Shown piece after piece: positions 7,242-14,627 of a stretch of DNA of 14,627 nt (position 1 is its first letter; each line of letters opens with the position of its first letter). Position numbers and translations under genes: made by a program. Origin of the DNA: an uncultured Pseudomonadota bacterium (lineage in GTDB: Bacteria; Myxococcota; UBA796); the NCBI GenBank assembly GCA_913040875.1, contig CAJWHX010000039.1, positions 1 to 14,627 on the forward strand, read 5' to 3'. The notes under the pieces are model-generated. The model was not told where the DNA came from and did no database searches. It was given only the letters and a program-made list of their open reading frames with translations.

Positions 7242-9164
7242 CTACTTCGTGCTTCGAACCAATCTCAGTCCCATCTGTCCATCGCGATAACCAGGTGCCG
7301 TATTGTAGCGAAAGGCATTGCGAATCACATTTTTGGGACTCTGATAGCTGCCGCCTCGCAACACTTTGGTCTCTCCTGAAGAGGGTCCCACCGGATCTGT
7401 ATTCGGGAAAAGTGAAGTATCCGACTCATACCAATCTTCTACCCATTCAAACACATTCCCGCTCATGTCGCACAAATCCATTAAATTCACGTCTTTTCCG
7501 CATACAGCATGTGTTCGACGCCTTGACGAGTCCTCATACCAAGCCACTTTGCTCGCTGTAGAACTACCAGAAAAACGATGGGATTCCCACAAAATTTGCT
7601 GGGACCCACCTCCTCTAACATGATACCCCATCTCTCTAGCACTCCACTCCCACTCTGCTTCCGTGGGTAGACGATACCCATTGGCGGTACCCTCTCGCTC
7701 AACGGAGGGTGCCAGTTGATTGCATGTATGGGTATCCAACCCCAATTTAAACCCACGAGGAAGAGCATACACTGCTTGAAAACCCTGTTGATCACTCAGC
7801 ATATTGGCAAATACCACTGCATCACACCACGAAATATTTTCCACCGGACAGTCAGAGCCACAACTACGGTTGTTGGATGGGTTTTGACCGGTCACACCAC
7901 TCCACACTCCTTGTGTCACCTCGGTGATGCCAATGGTAAATGGTTGAGTCAGCAGTACCTGATGCTGCTGCTCATCTCGATTGCGGCCCATTTCTGAATT
8001 CGTACTGCCCATCCAAAAACGTCCAACCGCTACATTGACCATCGGATAATCAACCGCTGAAGAAGTGGAACGATTTGTATGTTGTAGAGCGCCGCGGGAT
8101 AAAGCCACCGATAACTGATTCCCCTCTGCTACCAGCTGTATCGCACCAATCCAGGTGCCCTCTGAAGATTCTACACGCAGCTGTTCTGTACAAAGAGGTG
8201 CCTGCAACGAAGACCGAGTATCTCCAATAAGTACATCATCCGCATAAACCTGAGCCAATACCGACTCTCCTTTCCAATTTCGAGCGTCCAAAGTCAACAT
8301 CGTTTCCTTTGGCGCTAATTGTACGGGCCAGTTGAATCGATCTCCAGATTGAAGATCAAACTGAATCGACGCTGGATTGTAACACCCATCTGATATGGTC
8401 AATTCATGCCTCCCGACAGGCACCTGAGCCTGAACCGGAGTTTGTTTCCACACCTGACCATCCAAAGAAATCTGTACACCACGCGGTCCATTGAGTACGG
8501 AAACTTGACCCATTGTCGAAGATAGATCACGATGAACGTCCTCGGACTTGGTAATCGTCAGCACCTCACTAATCGTCAGAGAATTACTGGCTTCCCAGCG
8601 CAGTTCATGACTTCCTTGTTCGACACTTCGAAGGCACGGTGTCTGCTCACAAATCAGTTCACCGTCCAGAAACACTGTTGCCTTGGGTGTCGTGGTGAAA
8701 GTGATCTTGGCAGTGTCGTTAACGATATTCAACCCCTTCCGAAGAAGCGTTTTGGAGCCTTCAAAGGTTGCTTCAACTAGAGCGACTGGATCCGTTGCTT
8801 GCACTTTATGCATCGCCAACAAAGACCCACTGTCCGATTGATGAAGTTTCAACATCACCATCTGGGTGTCTCCAAGCTGAGATATCGTACCTGAAACCAC
8901 CAAGTCCGCACCAATATTTCTCGCCAATTCCACCTCACAGGCTCCATCGATGCAGGTTTCGTCCTTCCCCATATCGGTTAAGATCTGCATCATGTTCTCT
9001 CGAGTGATGATGCTATAGACCAAAGGATCCAATTGATCGAGTGCCCCTGCGCGTGCTTGATCGGATAAAATACTGACCAAATCTTCATTGTCAGACCCCG
9101 TAAACTCCAGTACAGCCAAGTGATCTGCCCACCCCAAAGACAGCAATGACCACAACATCCACAT
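7242..9164 (-). CDS. Secreted CsgG/FlgO-like, PEGA-repeat and SUMF1/FGE-like multidomain protein
   Basis: 640 aa. A short hydrophobic signal peptide (1-13, ending GWA) implies export. Residues 14-145 resemble CsgG/FlgO-type periplasmic domains (HLAVLEF, IITRENM, ARNIGADLVVSGTIS). Two PEGA-like repeats follow (about 152-215, VFLDGELICEQTPC; about 218-285, QISLDGQVWKQTPV), then a third beta-rich segment (about 287-355). Residues 375-638 are a formylglycine-generating-enzyme/SUMF1-type domain: GRFWMGSTNSE, GYRLPTEAEWEWSARE (496-511), DMSGNVFEWVEDWY (566-579), KVLRGGSY (600-607) and GLRLVRS. The cysteine pair of true FGE, normally after RGGSW, is absent, so this is more likely a structural or binding relative than a sulfatase activator. 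AGGAGG (9169-9174), 4 nt from the ATG, fixes the start. Likely periplasmic; substrate unknown. Confidence 0.88.
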   Translation of the reverse strand: MWMLWSLLSLGWADHLAVLEFTGSDNEDLVSILSDQARAGALDQLDPLVYSIITRENMMQILTDMGKDETCIDGACEVELARNIGADLVVSGTISQLGDTQMVMLKLHQSDSGSLLAMHKVQATDPVALVEATFEGSKTLLRKGLNIVNDTAKITFTTTPKATVFLDGELICEQTPCLRSVEQGSHELRWEASNSLTISEVLTITKSEDVHRDLSSTMGQVSVLNGPRGVQISLDGQVWKQTPVQAQVPVGRHELTISDGCYNPASIQFDLQSGDRFNWPVQLAPKETMLTLDARNWKGESVLAQVYADDVLIGDTRSSLQAPLCTEQLRVESSEGTWIGAIQLVAEGNQLSVALSRGALQHTNRSTSSAVDYPMVNVAVGRFWMGSTNSEMGRNRDEQQHQVLLTQPFTIGITEVTQGVWSGVTGQNPSNNRSCGSDCPVENISWCDAVVFANMLSDQQGFQAVYALPRGFKLGLDTHTCNQLAPSVEREGTANGYRLPTEAEWEWSAREMGYHVRGGGSQQILWESHRFSGSSTASKVAWYEDSSRRRTHAVCGKDVNLMDLCDMSGNVFEWVEDWYESDTSLFPNTDPVGPSSGETKVLRGGSYQSPKNVIRNAFRYNTAPGYRDGQMGLRLVRSTK

Positions 9165-9183
9165 ATTTCCTCCTCAGTAGATT

Positions 9184-9238
9184 TGCGTTGATTACATGAA
9201 GAACGCAGACTCCATAGATAACTTACAGTAAACTATGG
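9184..9238. promoter_or_regulatory. Two inverted repeats in the divergent promoter region
   Basis: The 80 bp between the divergent starts at 9164 and 9245 contain TGCGTT-N12-AACGCA (9184-9207) and CCATAG-N15-CTATGG (9212-9238); the latter also encloses TTAC-A-GTAA (9223-9231). Such dyads in so small a shared region could be operators controlling both genes. No canonical -35/-10 pair is clear. The regulator is unknown. Confidence 0.4.
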
Positions 9239-9244
9239 CATAAG

Positions 9245-10864
9245 ATGTCAATACTTCAACAAAACGCCAACACACCATTGTATTCCCATCCGCTATTGGT
9301 TGGATTCATATATGCGATCATCATCCGATTGTTCATATGTCCATGGGACTTTGATGTCTCAACAGATCTGATTGGTTTTTTAGGCACAGACACCCTAGAC
9401 ACCCTCTCCCTGCGATGGGCATTTTGGCATCCAGAATCTCATTTCTTTCCAATCGGATGGGATGCCACCAAAGTCACCCCAAATATCTTCGATCACTTAT
9501 TGTTTGTCCCACTCCTGCACCTTCCATTTCCCATGGCTGACAATCTATGGTGGCTCAGTCAGTTATGGGTGTCTCTTGTCTGTGCTCATATGTACGGACA
9601 CTGCTTATCAGAAAACCAGTCTTCAGGATGGATGGGAGGGGTCACATTGATCGTGTGCGACTCTTTACTTCGTGAATTGAATTGGGGACACGCCCCCCAA
9701 GCGATGTGGTGGGCACCCTTGTGTACCCTCATCGCTTTGGAACGATGGCAACAAACACATGATCGACGATGGATGTTCGGAAGCGGTATCGCCCTCGGAG
9801 TATCCGGTTGGTGCTATCTCTATTTCATGCCTTTCATCGGACTGATTACAATTCCCATTTGGTTCAAGAAAATGCGGTCTGCAATCCTGTGGGGACTGAT
9901 TGGAATCATCACTCTTTCTGGAAACCTCATATGGCTGTACGCTCACACTTCAGAGATGCTAAACGTTCCTACTCCACCTCTCATCAACGGTCAAACCCTC
10001 ACCACAATACATTCCGCAACCGTAGACTCCTTTTGGAGTGGTACACCGATAGACATCAGCAATCAGATCTCCATTATTTGGATGATGGCCGTTTGTATAG
10101 GGGGGTATCGTCTTTGGGGTCAACAACGCCGTCACTTTTGGATGGGTACAGTCTCTATCCTTCTGGGACTGGGCTTAATTGCTGGCACCCATTTGCCTTT
10201 TTTGGATCTGTTCAGTCACCTTCCATTCATGTCACGTCTATTGTGGCCTGAACGATTTGGCATATTGATCGCGATCGGGATGATTGTCTTGGTCTCCAGT
10301 GTTCCAAAAGCCCGGTGGCTCATTCCACTGGCCTGTATTGAGTTTACTGTCCGATCTGGAAATCTACCACTTCACACAACCAGTCTAGAGCCATGGCAAT
10401 GCTTGCGATCCTTAGAGAGCGCAGACCAAAGTTCTGTACTAGAACTCCCACTGAAAGACGGCGACTCCTTATACAACCAACAAAGTCTACGACAACGATT
10501 CCATCAACGTCCTCTTGTCAACCCCTTCATCCTTCCACCGTTTGTTCAGCCACCCACAAAATGGACATCGATACAAAGAATGCCTGCTCTTCAAGCCATC
10601 GATGGAGAACTCCCATTTACAACAATCCACCTATCAGACTTACAAGCGATGGATATTGGCACCATTTTGATCGATCGTGTACTGTTATCCGCCTCCAAAC
10701 AAAAACAGATCCGAAGGCATCTTTCCTCTACTTTGGGCGACCCAATAGATTTACAATGCGCATATGTATGGCCTCTCAATGACCAGACCATTACTCCCAA
10801 CAATGATACCAGCCCATTACCATACTCAAGACCAATCGTAAACAGTACACAAGAGCCTCTGTAA
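9245..10864 (+). CDS. Multi-pass membrane protein, GT-C/YfhO-like glycosyltransferase candidate
   Basis: 539 aa with about ten hydrophobic segments in residues 15-370 (for example 15-33, 178-205, 212-232, 275-290, 298-315, 338-352 and 356-370), then a soluble C-terminal part of about 170 residues. The first loop has acidic residues (GTDTLDTLSLRW, 47-58) where GT-C enzymes place catalytic Asp, followed by FFPIGWDATKVTPNIFDHLL. RLLWPERFG (331-339) before a membrane helix and the later VLELPLKDG...LYNQQSL...RPLVNP stretch match a layout I recall from uncharacterised GT-C-like membrane proteins of myxobacteria and planctomycetes. A lipid-linked sugar transferase is the leading idea, but donor and acceptor are unknown. 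The start lacks an obvious Shine-Dalgarno. It ends 7 bp from the convergent activator gene. Confidence 0.72.
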   Translation: MSILQQNANTPLYSHPLLVGFIYAIIIRLFICPWDFDVSTDLIGFLGTDTLDTLSLRWAFWHPESHFFPIGWDATKVTPNIFDHLLFVPLLHLPFPMADNLWWLSQLWVSLVCAHMYGHCLSENQSSGWMGGVTLIVCDSLLRELNWGHAPQAMWWAPLCTLIALERWQQTHDRRWMFGSGIALGVSGWCYLYFMPFIGLITIPIWFKKMRSAILWGLIGIITLSGNLIWLYAHTSEMLNVPTPPLINGQTLTTIHSATVDSFWSGTPIDISNQISIIWMMAVCIGGYRLWGQQRRHFWMGTVSILLGLGLIAGTHLPFLDLFSHLPFMSRLLWPERFGILIAIGMIVLVSSVPKARWLIPLACIEFTVRSGNLPLHTTSLEPWQCLRSLESADQSSVLELPLKDGDSLYNQQSLRQRFHQRPLVNPFILPPFVQPPTKWTSIQRMPALQAIDGELPFTTIHLSDLQAMDIGTILIDRVLLSASKQKQIRRHLSSTLGDPIDLQCAYVWPLNDQTITPNNDTSPLPYSRPIVNSTQEPL

Positions 10865-10871
10865 CTGAGAC

Positions 10872-12320
10872 TCAATTTTTGTCTTTATATCCAGTCATTT
10901 CTTTCCACAACCTCGAAAAATTAGGTGGCTGCAGACCAATCGACACAGCCGCTTTGCTTTTGTTCCCTGACCGCTTGTCGACATGATATGGCAAATACGA
11001 ACATAAGAATTCCAAATGCGCCCTTTTCTTTGCTTCCGAATACTTTCCGTCATACCAATCTGGATGTTCAGTTTGACTTGAGATGGATGACACAGTCTGA
11101 TTGGTTGGAAAGGCTTGCTTACCGTGGTGCCAAAACATATGCACCGGAAGAAGCTCTACATCATCGGGCTTCGAACGCACAAGCGCCCGTTGAATTTCAC
11201 GTTGCAACTCTCGAACATTGTTGCGATGCCAATCATACCCTTCCATGATTTTCAGAGCCTCTGCCGATATAGAACGAACCTGACGGTTACAGGGCTTATT
11301 GTACTGTTCAATAAAGTGATAGGCCAGCAATTGAATATCCTCAATACGCTCTCGAAGTGGGGGTACATAGAGTTCTTGAATGGAGATTCGATAATACAAA
11401 TCTTCTCGAAAGTAGCCTTTGTTGACCGCCGCTTCTAGATTGACATTGGTTGCCGTGATGATTCTACCAGTAAAGGGCTCTGTCGTATCCGCTCCAACAG
11501 GGCGATACTCCTTCTGCTCCAACAGTCTCAATAGCTTGGCTTGAAGTGGCAATGGCAGTTCACCCACCTCATCTAGAAACAATGTCCCAGAAGCAGCGGC
11601 ACCACACAGTCCGATGCGTGAACTCGAAGCCCCCGTGAAAGAACCTTTACGGTGACCAAAAAGTTCCGCTTCAAAGAGCTCTGGCGATATTGATGCACAG
11701 TTCACTGGTACAAAATCTCCAGTCCGCTCAGACTCACTGTGTAGAGCCTTGGCTACCCGTTCCTTCCCAACACCGCTCTCACCAATGATCAAAGTGGCCA
11801 CTTCTAAGGGAGCAATATTTTCAATCTGTGAAAGCAAGTGCCGAATCCCATCTGAACGGCCTTTTATTCCGTGTAACCCAGCCTGCTCTCTAAATCGGTT
11901 CAGTTCAGTCTTCGCTTGTCGAAGTTCGAGCAATTCCAGCTGCTGAGACCACAGCTGACGCGCTTGACGAAGCTGAAAATAGAATCGATTCCAGTCTTGA
12001 ATTGGACGCACAAAATAGTCTTTGGCCCCTAGCTCTAAGGACTCTGCCACTTGAGAAGCGGAAGGATTCTTGGTAATGGCTAAGATAACGATCGCCGGAT
12101 GGGCCTTAGTCAGTCGACCAATATACTGAAGACCGTCGATTCCATCAGTGTCCATCGATACGATTATCGTGGATACCGTCAGTTGTTCTAGGAAAGTATC
12201 AACAGACAAGGTCGAATCTGCCGTGTGTACATCAAAGCCTTGCTTCGAAAGCATCTTGACAAAGGCATTGGACAACTTTGATACTCGATCAATAATGAGA
12301 ATGGAGGAACTTTTATGCAC
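10872..12320 (-). CDS. Sigma-54-dependent transcriptional activator with degenerate receiver domain
   Basis: 482 aa from GTG 12320, chosen because it falls at the beginning of the receiver domain and because a promoter-like -10 at 12351-12356 would lie inside the longer frame, which opens at TTG 12428. There is no Shine-Dalgarno at either. Receiver, residues 4-118: the acidic pocket reads IIDR where VDD is usual, the phosphoacceptor position is Ser (SMDTDGIDG) and the conserved Lys is Arg (VRP), so phosphorylation is doubtful. A short coiled-coil linker follows. The AAA+ domain is intact: Walker A GESGVGKE (180-187), sigma-54 loop GSFTGA (226-231, usually GAFTGA), Walker B GTLFLDEV (245-252), arginine finger FREDLYYRI and a sensor II motif reading NNVREL instead of GNVREL. 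A Fis-type helix-turn-helix ends it (GNKSKAAVSIGLQ, about 452-464). It should bind enhancers and drive sigma-54 promoters; the targets are unknown. Confidence 0.92.
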   Translation of the reverse strand: MHKSSSILIIDRVSKLSNAFVKMLSKQGFDVHTADSTLSVDTFLEQLTVSTIIVSMDTDGIDGLQYIGRLTKAHPAIVILAITKNPSASQVAESLELGAKDYFVRPIQDWNRFYFQLRQARQLWSQQLELLELRQAKTELNRFREQAGLHGIKGRSDGIRHLLSQIENIAPLEVATLIIGESGVGKERVAKALHSESERTGDFVPVNCASISPELFEAELFGHRKGSFTGASSSRIGLCGAAASGTLFLDEVGELPLPLQAKLLRLLEQKEYRPVGADTTEPFTGRIITATNVNLEAAVNKGYFREDLYYRISIQELYVPPLRERIEDIQLLAYHFIEQYNKPCNRQVRSISAEALKIMEGYDWHRNNVRELQREIQRALVRSKPDDVELLPVHMFWHHGKQAFPTNQTVSSISSQTEHPDWYDGKYSEAKKRAHLEFLCSYLPYHVDKRSGNKSKAAVSIGLQPPNFSRLWKEMTGYKDKN

Positions 12321-12350
12321 AACGTGGTATATCTGTAAATTGGTACAATT

Positions 12351-12377
12351 ATTATAACTATATAGTTTATATTTCAA
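12351..12377 (-). promoter_or_regulatory. Sigma-70-like promoter with internal palindrome, upstream of the sigma-54 activator
   Basis: Reading the minus strand, TTGAAA (12377-12372) and TATAAT (12356-12351) are separated by 15 bp, slightly short. The perfect 12-bp palindrome AACTATATAGTT (12356-12367) fills most of the spacer, where a bound repressor would block RNA polymerase. Transcription would begin about 20 bases before GTG 12320. The AT-rich setting makes a chance match possible. Confidence 0.45.
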
Positions 12378-12493
12378 ACGAAACCGTAAATCAATGCCAT
12401 ATGATAAAAAGGTCGTTATATTTATCAAGATTTGCTAATAGGCAATACTCCTTTACTCACAAAATCATCACCTTCTTCATTTGATCACTACCC

Positions 12494-13234
12494 ATGAGCA
12501 TTTCTACGGCCGTCATTGCTAATTTTGACAGAGATCAGCACAATGCTATTCGGCTGATGAACCATTGTCTGCCGATGATTCAACATGGCATGTCAGAAAC
12601 TGCCGTGATCGAGCTGTTTGAAGAACATGTTGCTAGTTTTGGATTTCTAGGGTTTCTACGTAGACCTGTGGTTCACTTTGATCACCGCCCAACATTTCGC
12701 TGGGGTCCGTCCAGCAATCGGATCTTAACCAAAGGGGCGGTCGTCCAGTTACACATTCAACCTTACAGTAACGAAGCGTTTGGAAATACCGGTGTGTCCT
12801 TCACATTTGACGCTCCCACCATTCCGATTGTAACAAAAGCACGCGATCTATGTATTGCGACATCCACCTTTGCAGGTCACACCAAGAAGTCTGGAGAGCT
12901 GATAGTATTTGCGCAATCATGGGCTACCAATCACCGTACTGAATTGGATCAGGAAAGCATTGGGCACTTCTGTTTCCCCAATTCAAATGCTGGACTCTTT
13001 GGTCAACTCTGGCCGAACAGTATGCGTGGATTGACACAGCTCCGTCGATATCAACTCCAATGGTTCAATCCACGTCCCTTGGATGGGATATATGCCATCC
13101 ATCCTGATATTCGTCAGGACAATCGTCGGCTCGGTTTCGCAGAGTTGCTGTTGGTAACTCCCGAAGAAAGACGTGTTCTAGGACGGGAGAGTATGACAGA
13201 CATCTGCACGTTCATCGGAGCCCCCACCCGTTGA
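12494..13234 (+). CDS. M24 (creatinase/aminopeptidase P-type) family-like protein with altered metal ligands
   Basis: 246 aa, similar in length to a lone pita-bread domain. The order of elements follows M24 peptidases: HGMSETAVIELFEEH (31-45, the early 'G-x-T-E' helix), TKGAVVQLHIQP (79-90, normally GD-vv-iD-gA), an SFTF strand (102-105), SIGHFCFP (155-162, the GHGiG histidine), LDGIYAIHPDI (196-206, normally Gm-tiEPgi) and FAELLLVTPEERRVLG (215-230, normally iEd-vlVT). Canonical ligands Asp and Glu are replaced by His at QLHIQ and AIHP, and the second Asp is also lost, so the usual dimetal peptidase site is not intact. It may be a pseudoenzyme or use another metal arrangement. There is no signal peptide and no Shine-Dalgarno. 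The next gene follows 35 bp downstream, probably in the same transcript. Confidence 0.68.
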   Translation: MSISTAVIANFDRDQHNAIRLMNHCLPMIQHGMSETAVIELFEEHVASFGFLGFLRRPVVHFDHRPTFRWGPSSNRILTKGAVVQLHIQPYSNEAFGNTGVSFTFDAPTIPIVTKARDLCIATSTFAGHTKKSGELIVFAQSWATNHRTELDQESIGHFCFPNSNAGLFGQLWPNSMRGLTQLRRYQLQWFNPRPLDGIYAIHPDIRQDNRRLGFAELLLVTPEERRVLGRESMTDICTFIGAPTR

Positions 13235-13269
13235 CTATCGGCAGATTGACCATGACCATTGGAGCATTC

Positions 13270-14142
13270 ATGAAAATCGCACACCTTACAGACATCCACT
13301 TTCAAACCGACCCCAAAATCGGCGACTTACGATACATCAAACGCTTGATGGGTAGTACAAATCTGTATTTACTCGGACGAAAAGAGAAATTTGGTCTTGA
13401 AGTACAGAAGAAAAGTGTCGCAAAGATTGTTGAAATGCAACCAGACCTGGTCATTCTGACAGGAGATCTCACAGCACAGGCACTAGACCCTGAGTTTGAT
13501 TTGGCCAGACGAGAACTGGATCCCATTTTGTCTCAATTTCCAACCGTTATCATAGCCGGGAACCACGATACATACATTAACCCCTTCCCTTCAAATATGA
13601 GAGAACGTTTTGAGCCTTGGTTGGCCAATGATGGTGTCGACCTCCGTACTTTTGGGAAAGTTGGTGTGCTCACCGTTGAAAGCTGTCGCCCAACCTTGTT
13701 GTCGAGTGGATATGTGGACCCGAAAAGACTCCTCAAGGCCTCAGAACTCTTGAAAGAATCGACAGCAGAATTCCACTTTATGTGCATGCATTACCCCCTG
13801 CTCAATCGACGCGGTGAAACGTATGGACCCGCCACTCGAGCCCTCTCCAATGCAGACGATGTTCTAGAATGGCTAAAGGGTGAACATAAGGTCTCAGCCT
13901 ATCTTCATGGTCACGAACATCATGGCTATATGGTGGATTTAGAAACAAAAGGTGGTCCTGTACCTTCGATCAATCCAGGGGTCAGCGGATACAATATCGA
14001 CCTTAAAAAAAGACGATTCCCACATGTAGCCTGCTATACAGTGAACGGTTCGAACCTAGAAGGCATAGAACGATGGCAGCTAATGGATATGGATACCGGT
14101 TATCAACTCGAAGAAGGTGAGGCTTTCAGCTCTCGCTTATAG
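13270..14142 (+). CDS. Calcineurin-like metallophosphoesterase
   Basis: 290 aa from ATG 13270, which has GGAG at 13261-13264, 5 nt upstream; the frame also opens at TTG 13231 but with no supporting signal. All five dimetal blocks are present: TDIH (7-10), TGDLT (64-68), GNHD (97-100), MHYP (173-176) and GHEHH (214-218). This fits cytoplasmic class III phosphodiesterases such as CpdA (cyclic nucleotides) and related nucleases or phosphatases; the substrate cannot be told from sequence. There is no signal peptide. The insertion at residues 17-46 (with two basic stretches) between blocks I and II is longer than in the smallest family members. Second gene of the pair with the M24-like protein; a hairpin follows 29 bp after the stop. 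Confidence 0.92.
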   Translation: MKIAHLTDIHFQTDPKIGDLRYIKRLMGSTNLYLLGRKEKFGLEVQKKSVAKIVEMQPDLVILTGDLTAQALDPEFDLARRELDPILSQFPTVIIAGNHDTYINPFPSNMRERFEPWLANDGVDLRTFGKVGVLTVESCRPTLLSSGYVDPKRLLKASELLKESTAEFHFMCMHYPLLNRRGETYGPATRALSNADDVLEWLKGEHKVSAYLHGHEHHGYMVDLETKGGPVPSINPGVSGYNIDLKKRRFPHVACYTVNGSNLEGIERWQLMDMDTGYQLEEGEAFSSRL

Positions 14143-14171
14143 AATGATTTGATCAAACTGAACGACTTTGT

Positions 14172-14195
14172 CCCTCTCTAATGAGAGGGGGTTTG
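14172..14195 (+). terminator. Hairpin, probable terminator after the phosphoesterase gene
   Basis: CCCTCTC (14172-14178), a TAAT loop, then GAGAGGG (14183-14189): a perfect 7-bp stem 29 bp after the stop codon. It is followed only by GGTTTG, a weak T-run, so termination may be partial or factor-assisted. Confidence 0.5.
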
Positions 14196-14430
14196 AAGTG
14201 TGAATCAATGAATAAGCCACATCAACTGAAACTGTTGCCTAAACGTTTCAAAGATGTCGCTCAGAATCCGACTCTCGACATTTAGGCGTTCGTAGTACCC
14301 TAAGAGGTATGGCAACGCACAATGATGTTGAACACACCTTCAATACGGGAGTGAATTCAAGTATCAGAATCAAATCCTTCACGGTACGTGCAGAGAGTAC
14401 TCCTCAACGGACAAAGATATGGAAGGTGCA

Positions 14431-14444
14431 ATAATCGCGATTAT
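14431..14444. promoter_or_regulatory. Perfect 14-bp palindrome, possible operator
   Basis: ATAATCGCGATTAT is an exact inverted repeat, 68 bp upstream of the lipoprotein start, a typical place for a dimeric repressor or activator site. Only the symmetry and position support this. Confidence 0.35.
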
Positions 14445-14512
14445 CGGTTACATAGTTCAAAAAAACCATTAACGCACTTCCATCCTAGGGTGGATCCCAC
14501 ATGAGGATACAC

Positions 14513-14627
14513 ATGTACACATCTATCATTTTAAGCCTACTAATTGCCTGTGGCGATGGCAACTCTGAAACCACAGAAATAAAAACTGTGACAGAGCAAA
14601 CAGAAACAAAAACAACCAGTGAGGACA
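14513..14627 (+). CDS. Lipoprotein, N-terminal fragment (partial, runs off right edge)
   Basis: 38 codons are visible and the frame is open at the edge. A short hydrophobic signal ends in the lipobox LIAC (10-13), followed by GDGN, then a Thr/Glu/Lys-rich stretch (SETTEIKTVTEQTETKTTSED) that looks like a flexible linker. The Cys would be lipidated and the protein anchored in a membrane; Asp is at +3, not +2, so outer-membrane sorting is plausible. AGGA lies 5 nt before the ATG, which decides this start; an in-frame ATG at 14501 would add MRIH and give the signal a positive charge. The rest of the protein, and hence its function, is outside the window. Confidence 0.75.
   Translation, partial: MYTSIILSLLIACGDGNSETTEIKTVTEQTETKTTSED

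Larger units (their letters stand above)
14143..14512. other. 370-bp intergenic region before the lipoprotein gene
   Basis: No gene is convincing here. It holds the hairpin after the phosphoesterase gene, an unsupported 25-codon frame at 14208-14285, and a perfect 14-bp palindrome ATAATCGCGATTAT (14431-14444) about 70 bp before the lipoprotein start. I saw no clear -35/-10 pair, tRNA or riboswitch-like fold. Confidence 0.5.

Noticed and set aside
7242..8050. Calling the C-terminal domain a true formylglycine-generating enzyme.
   Set aside because: The catalytic cysteine pair expected after RGGS(W/Y) is missing and no sulfatase gene is in the window.
9769..10251. 160-codon plus-strand frame inside the GT-C-like gene.
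   Set aside because: Out-of-frame shadow: rich in Arg/Ser/His with no hydrophobic pattern, whereas the main frame has regular membrane helices.
12321..12428. Extra 36 N-terminal codons for the sigma-54 activator from TTG 12428.
   Set aside because: AT-rich, with no Shine-Dalgarno, precedes the normal receiver start and would contain the likely promoter.
14208..14285. A 25-codon frame (MNKPHQLK...) in the gap after the phosphoesterase gene.
   Set aside because: No ribosome binding site and no recognisable homology; too short to separate from chance.

Overview
The window looks like chromosomal DNA from a Gram-negative bacterium of moderate G+C. Three things point to a deltaproteobacterial-type lineage such as Myxococcota or a relative. 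One is a secreted protein joining a CsgG/FlgO-like domain, PEGA-like repeats and a sulfatase-modifying-factor domain. The second is a short-signal lipoprotein with a Thr/Glu-rich tail. The third is a sigma-54 activator. This placement is an inference from gene content; there is no rRNA or tRNA to confirm it.

Region 1 (1-3965, minus strand, visibly more AT-rich than the rest) is a two-gene restriction-modification-like operon. The first gene encodes a 653-aa protein with a possible PUA/EVE-type reader domain and a degenerate methyltransferase-like half. Eleven bases later comes a very long open frame that leaves the window at base 1. It encodes an N-terminal GIY-YIG (T5orf172-like) nuclease domain fused to a superfamily 2 helicase. 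This pair is the likeliest defence system here and the most interesting part of the window. Between it and the next gene is a 249-bp divergent intergenic region with an imperfect tandem repeat that could be an operator.

Region 2 (4215-7050) holds selO (protein AMPylase) on the plus strand and, convergent to it, a gene resembling the DUF4003 family with a poly-alanine tail.

Region 3 (7242-10864) is a divergent pair: the secreted CsgG-like/PEGA/SUMF1-type protein on the minus strand and a multi-pass GT-C-like membrane protein on the plus strand. They share an 80-bp intergenic region with two inverted repeats.

Region 4 (10872-14142) has a sigma-54-dependent activator on the minus strand whose receiver domain has lost its phosphoacceptor aspartate. 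Divergent from it is a plus-strand pair: an M24-peptidase-like protein with altered metal ligands, then an intact calcineurin-like phosphoesterase 35 bp downstream. A hairpin follows.

Region 5 (14143-14627) is a 370-bp gap with a perfect 14-bp palindrome, then the start of a lipoprotein gene cut by the right edge. Apart from the restriction-like operon and the M24/phosphoesterase pair, the genes look like a set of independent units, not one pathway.
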